From: an uncultured Rikenellaceae bacterium
GTDB lineage: Bacteria > Bacteroidota > Bacteroidia > Bacteroidales > Rikenellaceae
Assembly (NCBI GenBank): GCA_947176715.1
Contig: CAMWRR010000077.1
Coordinates: forward strand, 1 to 8,199
Reading direction: 5' to 3'
Length of the DNA stretch: 8,199 nucleotides
Under the pieces are notes generated by a model that saw only the letters and a program-made list of their open reading frames with translations, was not told the DNA's origin and did not search any database. Shown here piece by piece: positions 1 to 5,644 of the stretch. The first letter of the stretch is position 1, and the number at the start of each line of letters is the position of its first letter. The position numbers were made by a program, and so were the translations under genes.

Positions 1-368
1 GTGTAGACGGTGGTGGCGTAGTCGGGACGCGCCCCGGCCCTGCCTCCCGGGGTGTAGGCGTCGTCGGAGCGCAGACGTCGTGCGGCGGTGTAGTGGTTGA
101 CCATGGAGTCCATGTTGCCGGCCGTGACACCGAAAAATAGCCTCGGAGCCCCTAACTTGCGGAAGTCGCGCAGGTCGTCGCGCCAGTTGGGCTGGGGCAC
201 CACAGCCACGGTGTAGCCCTCGGCCTCCAATATGCGCGCTATGACCGCCACGCCGAATGACGGGTGGTCTACGTATGCGTCGCCGGAGAACAGTATTATG
301 TCGAACTGCTCTATGCCGGCTTCGCGTGCCTCTTTGGCGCTTGTGGGGAGAAATCGTCCGTCGTGCAT
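1..368 (-). CDS. YgiQ family radical SAM protein, N-terminal part (runs off the window)
   Basis: The reading frame starts at ATG (368-366) and stays open to the window edge, giving 122 residues of the N-terminus. Family hallmarks are visible: FLPTSAKEA at 6-14, GDAYVDHPSFG at 29-39, QPNW at 59-62, GNMDSMVNHYTA at 84-95 and DAYTPGGRAGARPD at 103-116. These match the conserved N-terminal region of the YgiQ (UPF0313) radical SAM proteins, usually 600-740 residues long. The cysteine motif that would bind the iron-sulfur cluster should lie beyond the window, so catalytic competence cannot be judged. The substrate of the family is not established as far as I know. The ATG overlaps the last base of the queA stop codon (TAATG), which suggests translational coupling and co-transcription with queA. 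Confidence 0.93.
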   Translation of the reverse strand, partial: MHDGRFLPTSAKEAREAGIEQFDIILFSGDAYVDHPSFGVAVIARILEAEGYTVAVVPQPNWRDDLRDFRKLGAPRLFFGVTAGNMDSMVNHYTAARRLRSDDAYTPGGRAGARPDYATTVY

Positions 369-1582
369 TATCGGGGTGGTATGAGTAGCGACGAGTCGCC
401 GTAGCTGAGGAAGCGGAAGCCGTTATCCATGGCGTAGCGGTACATCTCGCGCCACGACGGCCCTATCAGGGCGCATACCAGCAACAGCAACGTGCTCTGC
501 GGCTGGTGGAAGTTGGTGAACATGCCGCGTACCACACGCCAGCGGTAGGGCGGCGTTATCATTATGCGGGTGGCGCCGTCTATGCGCTCCATGCCTCGTT
601 GGCGCATGTAGTCCGCCAGTGCTTCGAGCAGGGTGCGTCCGTCCGTGGCTTCGTCTATGTCGTAGCTCTCCCACTGGCCTATGGTCCTGTCGCAGAGCGG
701 GTCGCCCTCCGAGAGTATGCGGTAGCCCAAAACGGGCAACGATTCGAGCGTGCGTACCGAGGTGGTGCCCACGGCTATTATGTTGCCGTGTCCGGCTATC
801 AGCTTGTCTATGGCATCGAGCGTGACGCTGAAGTGTTCCGTGTGCATGGGGTGACGGGCGGCGTTCTCCTCCTTGACGGGCAGAAACGTGCCGGCGCCTA
901 CGTGTAGCGTAACCTCTGCCGTAGGGTGCCCCTGACGACGCAGGGCGTCTATCATCTCGCCGGTGAAGTGGAGCCCCGCCGTGGGTGCCGCCACCGACCC
1001 CTCGGCACGCGAATAGACGGTCTGGTAGCGCGTGTTGTCGCTCTCGCAGCTCTCGCGGTTGAGATAGGGGGGTATGGGTATGCGTCCGAGGGTCTCTAAC
1101 AGACGTCCGAATGTCATTGCCGGGTCGCTCCACGTGAAGCGCACTATCTGCTCTTTGCCCTCCTGTCCGATGCGTTCGGCCGTGAGTGTGTGCTCGACAC
1201 CCTCGTGGGTGAAGCGTGCGGTGAGCGCCCCCTCCTTCCACTTGCGCAGATTGCCCACCATGCACGACCACTGCGACCTGCCCGTGGCGGCGAAGGCCCT
1301 CTCGTAGTCGGCGGGGTCGTGCGGCTCCAAGCAGAATATCTCTATGCGTGCGCCGCTCTCCTTGAAGAAGAGCAGACGGGCCCTTATAACCTTGGTGTCG
1401 TTGAATACGAGCGTGCACCCCTCGGGCAGGAGGTCGCCGGCACGGTCGAACGACGCGGCGTGCGGCGTGCCGTCCCAAAACAGCAGCTTGGAGTCGCCCC
1501 GACGCGGCGTGGGGAACTTGGCTATGCGCTCCTCCGGCAGGTCGTAATCGAAATCCTTTATATTTATCTCTCTGTCGGTCAT
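368..1582 (-). CDS. queA: S-adenosylmethionine:tRNA ribosyltransferase-isomerase QueA
   Basis: QueA transfers and rearranges the ribosyl group of S-adenosylmethionine onto preQ1 at wobble position 34 of tRNAs with GUN anticodons, forming epoxyqueuosine, the penultimate step of queuosine synthesis in the cytoplasm. The 404 residues carry the family motifs in order: DFDYDLPEERIAKFP (10-24), VFNDTKVIRARL (59-70), SVAAPTAGLHFT (196-207), VTLHVGAGTFLPV (224-236), MHTEHFSV (246-253), VGTTSVRTLES (271-281), MFTNFHQPQSTLLLL (354-368) and FLSYGDSSLLIP (391-402). Many QueA proteins are about 340-360 residues; the extra length lies mainly around 85-160 and 285-345, and I believe longer forms are normal in Bacteroidetes. 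The start ATG (1582-1580) puts the DFDYDLP motif at the usual distance from the N-terminus. No clear Shine-Dalgarno sequence precedes it. It is the first gene of a minus-strand pair with the ygiQ-like gene. Confidence 0.97.
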   Translation of the reverse strand: MTDREINIKDFDYDLPEERIAKFPTPRRGDSKLLFWDGTPHAASFDRAGDLLPEGCTLVFNDTKVIRARLLFFKESGARIEIFCLEPHDPADYERAFAATGRSQWSCMVGNLRKWKEGALTARFTHEGVEHTLTAERIGQEGKEQIVRFTWSDPAMTFGRLLETLGRIPIPPYLNRESCESDNTRYQTVYSRAEGSVAAPTAGLHFTGEMIDALRRQGHPTAEVTLHVGAGTFLPVKEENAARHPMHTEHFSVTLDAIDKLIAGHGNIIAVGTTSVRTLESLPVLGYRILSEGDPLCDRTIGQWESYDIDEATDGRTLLEALADYMRQRGMERIDGATRIMITPPYRWRVVRGMFTNFHQPQSTLLLLVCALIGPSWREMYRYAMDNGFRFLSYGDSSLLIPPR

Positions 1583-1635
1583 TGTGTTATGTGCGGGGCT
1601 GCTTGCGCGGCCCTTTTCCTGATACGATTATTCCG

Positions 1636-1643
1636 CAAATGTA
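1636..1643 (-). promoter_or_regulatory. Probable -7 element of the queA promoter
   Basis: Read on the minus strand this is TACATTTG, an exact match to the Bacteroidetes -7 consensus TAnnTTTG. It lies about 54 bases upstream of the queA ATG. A T-run at 1661-1665 (read on the minus strand) could serve as a weak -33 element, although the spacing of about 17 is shorter than the usual 19-21. The position, between divergent genes, supports the call. Confidence 0.6.
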
Positions 1644-1644
1644 C

Positions 1645-1652
1645 TAATTTTG
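1645..1652 (+). promoter_or_regulatory. Probable -7 element of the Smr gene promoter
   Basis: TAATTTTG matches the Bacteroidetes -7 consensus TAnnTTTG exactly and lies 66 bases upstream of the chosen Smr start at 1719. No good TTTG was found at the matching -33 position. It sits one base away from the queA -7 element on the other strand, so the two divergent promoters overlap in a roughly symmetrical block (1633-1656). Confidence 0.55.
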
Positions 1653-1718
1653 TCGGTAATAAAAACGTCGGGCAGGCCGCCTTTTCATGCCGTGCGGCAG
1701 TTACGTCGGTCGGCCAAA

Positions 1719-2558
1719 ATGGTTTACGATATGATAAGAGTAGGAGACAGAGTCAAGTTTTTGAGCGATACCGGGTCGGGTGTCGTCATATCAATAAAGG
1801 ACGCCATCGCTACGGTGGAGATGGAGGAGGGGTTCGAGGTTCCGGCTCCTCTTACCGACCTTGTGGCCGTGGCCGAAGAGGAGGAGCGCGAGGCCATTGC
1901 CAAGATAGGCGTCGGTGAGCGCAAGCCGGGTGCTTCGCGTCGTCGTGCCCCGGAGGAGAAAAAAGAGGTCAAGAGAGCCGCGGCATACAGCCGTTACGGC
2001 AAGATATCGCTCGTGGAGGATTGCGGCGACGATGAGGAGATAGTGGATGTGACTCAGTTGCGCCAGCAATATCTCAAGAACGTAGCCGCTCTCAACGAGG
2101 CCGCCGGTGCGTCGGAGAGTGTGCCGCACCTCGAAGAGGAGCCTGCCGAGGATTCCCCGGAGGAGCGTTCGGGTGCCGAAAAGTTACGCGTGGTGGATAT
2201 GGACAGTCTGCCCGAGGCGTTGGGCGTGGAGATGCCTAAGCCCGCCGTCGACAGGCCCGCCGCTAAGAAGAGGCCGGACGAGGAGGTGGTCGATCTTCAT
2301 GCCGAGGAGCTGTTGCCCTCCACCGAGGGAATGTCGGCGGGAGAGATATTGGATGCGCAGATGTCGCGGTTCGATATAGTGATGTCGCTTGCCGTTAAAA
2401 GCGGCGGACACGGTCGTGTGGTGTTCATTCACGGCGTTGGGAGCGGCAAGCTCAAATACGAGTTGCAACGCCGCCTGAGACGCGACTATCCCAAGCTCTC
2501 GTGGCAGGATGCCTCTTTCGCCGAATACGGTTACGGGGCGATAATGGTCTTTTATTGA
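1719..2558 (+). CDS. Smr domain protein with DUF2027-type N-terminus
   Basis: The 279 residues show three parts. The N-terminus (1-55), with IRVGDRVKFLSDTGSGVV at 6-23 and GFEVP at 38-42, looks like the small beta-rich segment that opens Bacteroidetes DUF2027/Smr proteins. Residues 56-188 are a charged, low-complexity, probably disordered stretch with acidic runs (EEEERE, EEEPAEDSPEE). The C-terminus (189-279) is an Smr domain, with VVDLHAEELLPSTEGMS at 190-206, the HGVGSGKLK motif at 238-246 and QDASFAEYGYGAIMV at 263-277. Smr domains are known to bind or cut nucleic acids, in MutS2 and in ribosome-collision factors; here the substrate is unknown. There is no MutS ATPase part. The globular beta domain that I recall between these parts in Bacteroides homologues seems to be missing. 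ATG at 1719 was chosen; ATG at 1731 (MIRVGD) is an equally possible start. The cupin gene follows 13 bases after the stop, probably in one operon. Confidence 0.85.
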   Translation: MVYDMIRVGDRVKFLSDTGSGVVISIKDAIATVEMEEGFEVPAPLTDLVAVAEEEEREAIAKIGVGERKPGASRRRAPEEKKEVKRAAAYSRYGKISLVEDCGDDEEIVDVTQLRQQYLKNVAALNEAAGASESVPHLEEEPAEDSPEERSGAEKLRVVDMDSLPEALGVEMPKPAVDRPAAKKRPDEEVVDLHAEELLPSTEGMSAGEILDAQMSRFDIVMSLAVKSGGHGRVVFIHGVGSGKLKYELQRRLRRDYPKLSWQDASFAEYGYGAIMVFY

Positions 2559-2571
2559 TAATGTGCCTGTT

Positions 2572-2898
2572 ATGCGTCTTAAGAATCTTTTCGATCTGCG
2601 CGGTGCGGTCCTCGATAAAGGGGAGTTCACCGAGACGTTGTTCTCGGGGAGCGGCTTCCGTGTGGAGCGCATAGTCTCCAAGGGGCATACCACCGAGCGC
2701 GGCAAGTGGTACGACCAGCCGGGCGACGAGTGGGTTACGGTGCTGAAGGGCAAAGCCGAGATAATGTACGACGATATGAGCGTGGACGAGCTTTGCGAGG
2801 GCGACTGGGTTATGATACCGGCGCATGTGAGGCATCGTGTGTCGCACACCTCGGAGTCTCCCGAGTGCGTGTGGCTCGCGGTGCATAAGGAGGGGTAG
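2572..2898 (+). CDS. Small single-domain cupin protein
   Basis: The gene encodes 108 residues forming one cupin (small beta-barrel) domain. The visible signature is ERIVSKGHTTERGKWYDQ at 32-49, then DEWVTVLKGKAEI at 52-64, GDWVMIPAHVRHRV at 77-90 and the closing strand VWLAVHK at 100-106. Possible metal ligands are H39, E53, H85 and H88, but the classic HxH...E arrangement of cupin motif 1 is not intact, so metal binding is uncertain. Proteins with this WYDQ..DEWV pattern are widespread and mostly uncharacterised; I cannot assign a substrate. ATG 2572 is the preferred start; an in-frame GTG at 2563 would add only three residues (MPV). It follows the Smr gene closely and probably shares its transcript. 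The end faces the convergent DUF4834-like gene only 38 bases away. That gap holds a 10-base palindrome (CCGCATGCGG, 2900-2909) but no T-run, so no clear terminator. Confidence 0.85.
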   Translation: MRLKNLFDLRGAVLDKGEFTETLFSGSGFRVERIVSKGHTTERGKWYDQPGDEWVTVLKGKAEIMYDDMSVDELCEGDWVMIPAHVRHRVSHTSESPECVWLAVHKEG

Positions 2899-2936
2899 TC
2901 CGCATGCGGCCTCTTGGCGGGTGGGTGTCGGGCACG

Positions 2937-3170
2937 TTACATCTCCTCGAAGTCGACATATTCGCCTACGTTCGGTTTCACGCGTTTCTCTTTGGTCTGC
3001 TTGTCTATTCTTACCTCGCCCTCTTTGCGCGGGGCGCTCTGACTGCGAAAGAATGGGTTGCCGCTCTTGTATATGTTTTTGCTTATCCAATAGCGCACTA
3101 TTATCTTAAAGAGGAGGTTTATAAGATAAAAGACTATTATTATGGTGAACAGTGTGCTCAGTAATGCCAT
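2937..3170 (-). CDS. DUF4834-like small membrane protein
   Basis: The 77-residue product has a hydrophobic N-terminal segment (about 4-25, LLSTLFTIIIVFYLINLLFKII), then a basic, hydrophilic tail and the C-terminal motif VGEYVDFEEM (68-77). This is the layout of DUF4834 proteins, short single-pass membrane proteins found in Bacteroidetes and ending in a GEYVDFEE-type motif. The tail is probably cytoplasmic given the positive residues right after the membrane segment. No function is known. The start ATG (3170-3168) gives the usual short N-terminus. It converges on the cupin gene and diverges from purB. A weak -7-like element (TATCTTTA, minus strand, 3220-3213) lies about 43 bases upstream. A plus-strand frame over the same bases was rejected because only this strand gives the family motif. 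Confidence 0.75.
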   Translation of the reverse strand: MALLSTLFTIIIVFYLINLLFKIIVRYWISKNIYKSGNPFFRSQSAPRKEGEVRIDKQTKEKRVKPNVGEYVDFEEM

Positions 3171-3303
3171 CTCGTATATTGTTGCGGCTATGGTTACGCC
3201 GGGTTTTCGCTGTAAAGATAACGATAAGTTCCGTTATTTATTGTTGTGTTGCCTAACGTAGTCGATTTTCGCTGTTTTCTGACACTTCTTGTGTGAAAAT
3301 TAT

Positions 3304-3311
3304 TATTTTTG
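3304..3311 (+). promoter_or_regulatory. Probable -7 element of the purB promoter
   Basis: TATTTTTG matches the Bacteroidetes -7 consensus TAnnTTTG exactly. Transcription would begin near 3317, leaving a leader of about 40 bases before the purB ATG at 3357. No convincing TTTG was seen at -33. An in-frame TTG at 3309 lies inside this element and is therefore not a likely start codon. Confidence 0.55.
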
Positions 3312-3325
3312 CGACTTGAACTATT

Positions 3326-3341
3326 CCCGCCGTCTTGCGGG
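3326..3341 (+). promoter_or_regulatory. Leader hairpin just upstream of purB
   Basis: CCCGC (3326-3330) pairs perfectly with GCGGG (3337-3341) around a six-base loop. The hairpin lies within the predicted purB leader and ends 15 bases before the ATG. The stretch between hairpin and start is AT-rich (GCTAAAATTTATAGTG). It could influence ribosome access or mRNA stability; there is no T-run after it, so it is not a terminator. A role in regulation is inference only. Confidence 0.45.
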
Positions 3342-3356
3342 CTAAAATTTATAGTG

Positions 3357-4709
3357 ATGGATTTGAACACGTTGACTGCGATATCTCCGATAGACGGCCG
3401 TTATCGCAACAAATGCGAGGAGCTGGCCGCCTATTTCTCGGAATATGCGCTGATACGTTATCGCGTATTGGTGGAGATAGAGTATTTCATAGCCCTTTGC
3501 CGTCTGCCGTTGCCCCAGCTGGCCGGTTTCGACGAGGGTCGTTACGAGGAGTTGCGCGACATATACCGCAATTTCACGGTAGAGGATGCCGCCGCGGTCA
3601 AGAATATAGAGAAGACCACCAACCACGACGTTAAAGCCGTGGAATACTTTATAAAAGAGAAGATGGATGCCATGCGTCTGGGCGACAGCCGCGAGTTCGT
3701 CCACTTCGGTCTCACCTCGCAGGATATAAACAATACGGCTACCCCGTGCTCTCTGCGCGATGCTCTTAAAGAGGTGTATCACCCCATGCTTCAGGCGTTT
3801 ATAGACAAGCTGACCTCCTTTGCCGAGGAGTGGCGCGACGTCTCTATGCTCGCCCGCACTCACGGACAGCCCGCCTCGCCCACGCGTCTGGGTAAGGAGA
3901 TAATGGTGTTCGTGGAGCGTCTTACCAAGCAGAAGAATATGCTCGAGGCCATCCCCTTTCCGGCCAAGTTCGGGGGCGCTACCGGCAATTTCAACGCCCA
4001 CCACGCGGCCTATCCCGGGATAGACTGGGTAGGGTTCGCCAACAGGTTCGTGGGCGGCACTCTCGGTCTCGACCGTTCGCAGATAACCACCCAGATAGAG
4101 CACTACGACAATATCGCCGCCGTTTTCGACGCACTGGCGCGTATCAATACCATATTGATAGACCTCAGCCGCGATATGTGGACCTATATATCTATGGAGT
4201 ATTTCAAACAGAAGATAAAGGCCGGAGAGGTCGGTTCGTCTGCTATGCCTCACAAGGTCAACCCCATAGACTTCGAGAACGGCGAGGGCAACCTCGGTAT
4301 AGCCAATGCCCTGCTGGGCCATCTGGCCTCCAAGCTGCCCGTGTCGCGAATGCAGCGCGACCTTACCGACTCCACGGTGCTCCGTAACATAGGCGTGCCT
4401 TTGGCCCACACCGTAATAGCCATGAAGTCGATAACCAAAGGTCTCGACAAGCTGATAATCAACAGGGAGGCTTTCGAGCGCGACCTTGAGAACAACTGGG
4501 CCGTAGTGGCAGAGGGGATACAGACCATCCTGCGACGCGAGAACTATCCCAACCCATACGAGGCGTTGAAGGCGCTCACGCGTACGAACAAGGCCATCAC
4601 ACGCGAAGATATGGCGGGCTTCATAGACTCGCTCGACGTGTCGGAGGGGGTGAAAGAGGAGTTGCGCAGGCTATCTCCCTCGGCCTACACCGGTATAGAG
4701 CTTTATTAG
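3357..4709 (+). CDS. purB: Adenylosuccinate lyase
   Basis: PurB acts twice in purine synthesis: it splits SAICAR into AICAR and fumarate, and adenylosuccinate into AMP and fumarate. It works in the cytoplasm, usually as a homotetramer of the fumarase/aspartase superfamily. The 450 residues are close to the roughly 456 of the E. coli enzyme. Motifs seen: LTAISPIDGRY near 6-16, HFGLTSQD at 116-123, ARTHGQPASPTRLGKE around 166-181 with the likely general acid H169, and the signature loop SSAMPHKVNPIDFENGEGN beginning at 294, whose second serine is residue 295 like the catalytic serine of E. coli PurB. LTDSTVLRNIG and ENPxx-like C-terminal helices follow. ATG 3357 is chosen because it puts TAISPIDGRY at the normal distance; upstream in-frame sequence is non-coding in character and overlaps the promoter. 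It appears monocistronic, with its own promoter and a strong terminator. Confidence 0.98.
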   Translation: MDLNTLTAISPIDGRYRNKCEELAAYFSEYALIRYRVLVEIEYFIALCRLPLPQLAGFDEGRYEELRDIYRNFTVEDAAAVKNIEKTTNHDVKAVEYFIKEKMDAMRLGDSREFVHFGLTSQDINNTATPCSLRDALKEVYHPMLQAFIDKLTSFAEEWRDVSMLARTHGQPASPTRLGKEIMVFVERLTKQKNMLEAIPFPAKFGGATGNFNAHHAAYPGIDWVGFANRFVGGTLGLDRSQITTQIEHYDNIAAVFDALARINTILIDLSRDMWTYISMEYFKQKIKAGEVGSSAMPHKVNPIDFENGEGNLGIANALLGHLASKLPVSRMQRDLTDSTVLRNIGVPLAHTVIAMKSITKGLDKLIINREAFERDLENNWAVVAEGIQTILRRENYPNPYEALKALTRTNKAITREDMAGFIDSLDVSEGVKEELRRLSPSAYTGIELY

Positions 4710-4729
4710 TCCTATTGTTGGAGGGCTCC

Positions 4730-4763
4730 AAAGCGTCGGCATGCGTGCGTGTCGGCGCTTTTT
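4730..4763 (+). terminator. Intrinsic terminator of purB
   Basis: A hairpin spans 4730-4761, with AAAGCG pairing with CGCTTT at the base and the stem continuing through CGGCATGC against GCGTGTCGG with some G-T pairs, leaving a small GTGC-rich loop. The right arm merges into a T-run (4759-4763). It begins 20 bases after the purB stop, as expected for a rho-independent terminator. Confidence 0.85.
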
Positions 4764-4809
4764 CGTTAATTACGGCGGTGTCCGTACGGGCCGGGGTTGT
4801 AGTCGGGCA

Positions 4810-4822
4810 TGACAAATTGTCA
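4810..4822. promoter_or_regulatory. 13-base palindrome upstream of rubredoxin, possible operator
   Basis: TGACAAATTGTCA is a perfect inverted repeat with six-base arms around a central A. It lies 109 bases before the rubredoxin ATG and about 32 bases before a TATATTAT promoter-like element. It differs at one base from the palindrome at 5561-5573 upstream of asnS. The shape suits a dimeric transcription factor; which one is unknown. Confidence 0.45.
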
Positions 4823-4832
4823 GTTACTCCCG

Positions 4833-4862
4833 TTTCTGTAAACTGTTTTACCGATATATTAT
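4833..4862 (+). promoter_or_regulatory. Weak candidate promoter for rubredoxin
   Basis: TTTC (4833-4836) and TATATTAT (4855-4862) are spaced by 18 bases and resemble a degraded Bacteroidetes -33/-7 pair (two mismatches in the -7 element). The -7 element shares TATATTA with the better asnS promoter. Transcription from here would give an AT-rich leader of about 64 bases before the rubredoxin ATG. Confidence 0.3.
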
Positions 4863-4931
4863 GTGGTACGGTTTTTGATTAATGTGCAGTAAAAACGTTT
4901 TATTATTAACAAACTTTAAAAAACGGAAATT

Positions 4932-5093
4932 ATGAAAAAGTACAAATGCACTGTTTGCGGTTGGATTTACGATCCCGAAATAGGCGATCCCGATAACGGC
5001 ATCGAACCCGGAACACCCTTTGAAGATCTGCCCGAGGATTTTTTGTGTCCTCTCTGCGGCGAGGGTAAAGAGGTGTTCGAGGAGATCGGTTAA
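4932..5093 (+). CDS. Rubredoxin
   Basis: A 53-residue protein with the complete rubredoxin layout: YKCTVCG (4-10) and LCPLCGEGKEVFEE (38-51) supply the four cysteines (C6, C9, C39, C42) that bind one iron. Between them lie WIYDPEIGDPDNGIEPGTPF (11-30) and EDLPEDF (31-37), the standard core. Length is typical (about 52-54). Rubredoxins are small cytoplasmic one-electron carriers, in anaerobes often feeding peroxide- or oxygen-reducing enzymes; the partner here is not encoded nearby. The usual tryptophan before the second cysteine pair (DDWVCP) is replaced by Phe-Leu (EDFLCP). The ATG at 4932 is preceded by a very AT-rich leader. The gene is a single unit between the purB terminator and its own terminator, so it is probably separately regulated. 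Confidence 0.97.
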   Translation: MKKYKCTVCGWIYDPEIGDPDNGIEPGTPFEDLPEDFLCPLCGEGKEVFEEIG

Positions 5094-5115
5094 CATACTC
5101 CTCCTCGAAGTGGCC

Positions 5116-5149
5116 AAACCGCTCCTTTTCGGGGCGGTTTCGTCGTTTT
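5116..5149 (+). terminator. Intrinsic terminator of rubredoxin
   Basis: AAACCGCTCC (5116-5125) pairs with GGGGCGGTTT (5131-5140), ten pairs including one G-T, around the loop TTTTC. The hairpin starts 22 bases after the rubredoxin stop. The tail is CGTCGTTTT, so the T-run is displaced by five bases, but the stem is strong. Confidence 0.75.
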
Positions 5150-5181
5150 AAGGGGGTAGATTCATGTCTGTATTGATAATT

Positions 5182-5189
5182 TAGTTTTG
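5182..5189 (+). promoter_or_regulatory. Stand-alone -7-like element in the gap before asnS
   Basis: TAGTTTTG fits TAnnTTTG exactly, but there is no TTTG at the -33 distance and the nearest downstream gene is 455 bases away. If active it would transcribe the G-rich island. In an AT-rich stretch such a match can arise by chance. Confidence 0.25.
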
Positions 5190-5559
5190 GTTATTTTTTA
5201 TTATTACAAAGCATGATATTAAATAAAGTCGCGTTAATTTTAATTATTGGTCAAAAATGGCCCTTTTGGGCGTTCGGGTCGGTTTTGAGGCTTTAGAGGG
5301 GCGTCGGAAGTGGACGGAGGGCTGTTTTCAGAGGGTGGAACGGGTGCCGGAACGAGTGGATTCCGTTTGTCGGAAGGTCGGGTAATTTGTATTTAATAAC
5401 TGTTTGTTTGGTATTCTATATAAATGTCGTTTTGGGTGCGTAGTCACGGATATTTTATGTTTTGTGTCGGTTTATCCGGTGTTTTTTATAGATATGTTTT
5501 TGTTACTCTTTTCGGTCTTGAACATAAAATCTTTTATCGTATCGGAGCGGGTTGCGCGG

Positions 5560-5574
5560 CTGACAAAATGTCAG
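5560..5574. promoter_or_regulatory. 15-base palindrome upstream of the asnS promoter, possible operator
   Basis: CTGACAAAATGTCAG has perfect six-base arms (CTGACA/TGTCAG) around AAA. It ends 13 bases before the -33 element of the predicted asnS promoter, a position suited to an activator or upstream repressor. Its 13-base core differs at one position from the palindrome at 4810-4822 upstream of rubredoxin. The factor is unknown. Confidence 0.5.
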
Positions 5575-5587
5575 GTCTGAAATTTTT

Positions 5588-5619
5588 TTTGAAGATGGGT
5601 CGGATTTTTCCTATATTAG
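5588..5619 (+). promoter_or_regulatory. Probable asnS promoter
   Basis: TTTG (5588-5591) is followed after 20 bases by TATATTAG (5612-5619), which matches seven of eight positions of TAnnTTTG (all six fixed bases except one T). Spacing fits the Bacteroidetes housekeeping sigma factor. Transcription would begin near 5625, about 20 bases before the asnS ATG. A further pair at 5403-5406 (TTTG) and 5427-5434 (TCGTTTTG) is a weaker alternative that would give a leader of about 200 bases. Confidence 0.55.
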
Positions 5620-5644
5620 CGGTCTGAAAAACGAAAAAACTATT

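Larger units (their letters stand above)
5150..5587. other. Long gap without a believable gene, with a G-rich island
   Basis: No reading frame here looks like a protein gene. The flanks are AT-rich (5160-5255 and 5385-5530), while 5255-5385 is G-rich and poor in C on the plus strand. Inside the island, GCCC-TTTT-GGGC (5260-5271) forms a small hairpin. CGGAA (5348-5352), TTCCG (5361-5365) and CGGAA (5371-5375) can pair in two mutually exclusive ways. A stand-alone -7-like element lies at 5182-5189. Near 5466-5487 a weak CGG/CCG stem precedes six Ts. The stretch could hold a small RNA or a long leader, but nothing in it matches an RNA family I recognise. Confidence 0.4.

Noticed and set aside
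423..1478. Minus-strand open frame of 351 codons inside queA in another frame
   Set aside because: Arg- and His-rich composition typical of a shifted frame; the queA frame is fully conserved.
1650..1718. Extended TTG start for the Smr protein
   Set aside because: The TTG lies within the -7 promoter element and the added residues are not like the family N-terminus.
2900..2909. Palindrome CCGCATGCGG between the convergent cupin and DUF4834-like genes
   Set aside because: No loop and no T-run on either side, so not supported as a terminator; too short to claim as an operator.
2904..3164. Plus-strand open frame of 86 codons with hydrophobic stretches
   Set aside because: It is antisense to the DUF4834-like gene, whose strand gives a family C-terminal motif; the hydrophobicity is a by-product of the opposite strand.
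3204..3275. Ten-base direct repeat TTTTCGCTGT at 3204-3213 and 3266-3275 in the DUF4834-purB gap
   Set aside because: Only two copies in AT-rich intergenic sequence, without symmetry or consistent relation to promoters; may be chance.
3309..3356. Extended TTG start for purB
   Set aside because: The TTG lies within the -7 element TATTTTTG, and the extension crosses the leader hairpin; ATG 3357 gives the usual N-terminus.
3342..4409. Minus-strand open frame of 355 codons across purB
   Set aside because: Shadow of purB in GC-rich sequence; the purB frame carries all family motifs and this one none.
4848..5117. Minus-strand open frame of 89 codons covering rubredoxin
   Set aside because: Antisense shadow; the 53-residue rubredoxin on the plus strand has all four cysteines and the family core.
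5424..5627. Plus-strand open frame of 67 codons just before asnS
   Set aside because: It lies in AT-rich intergenic sequence, overlaps the predicted asnS promoter and the palindrome, and its translation resembles no family I know.
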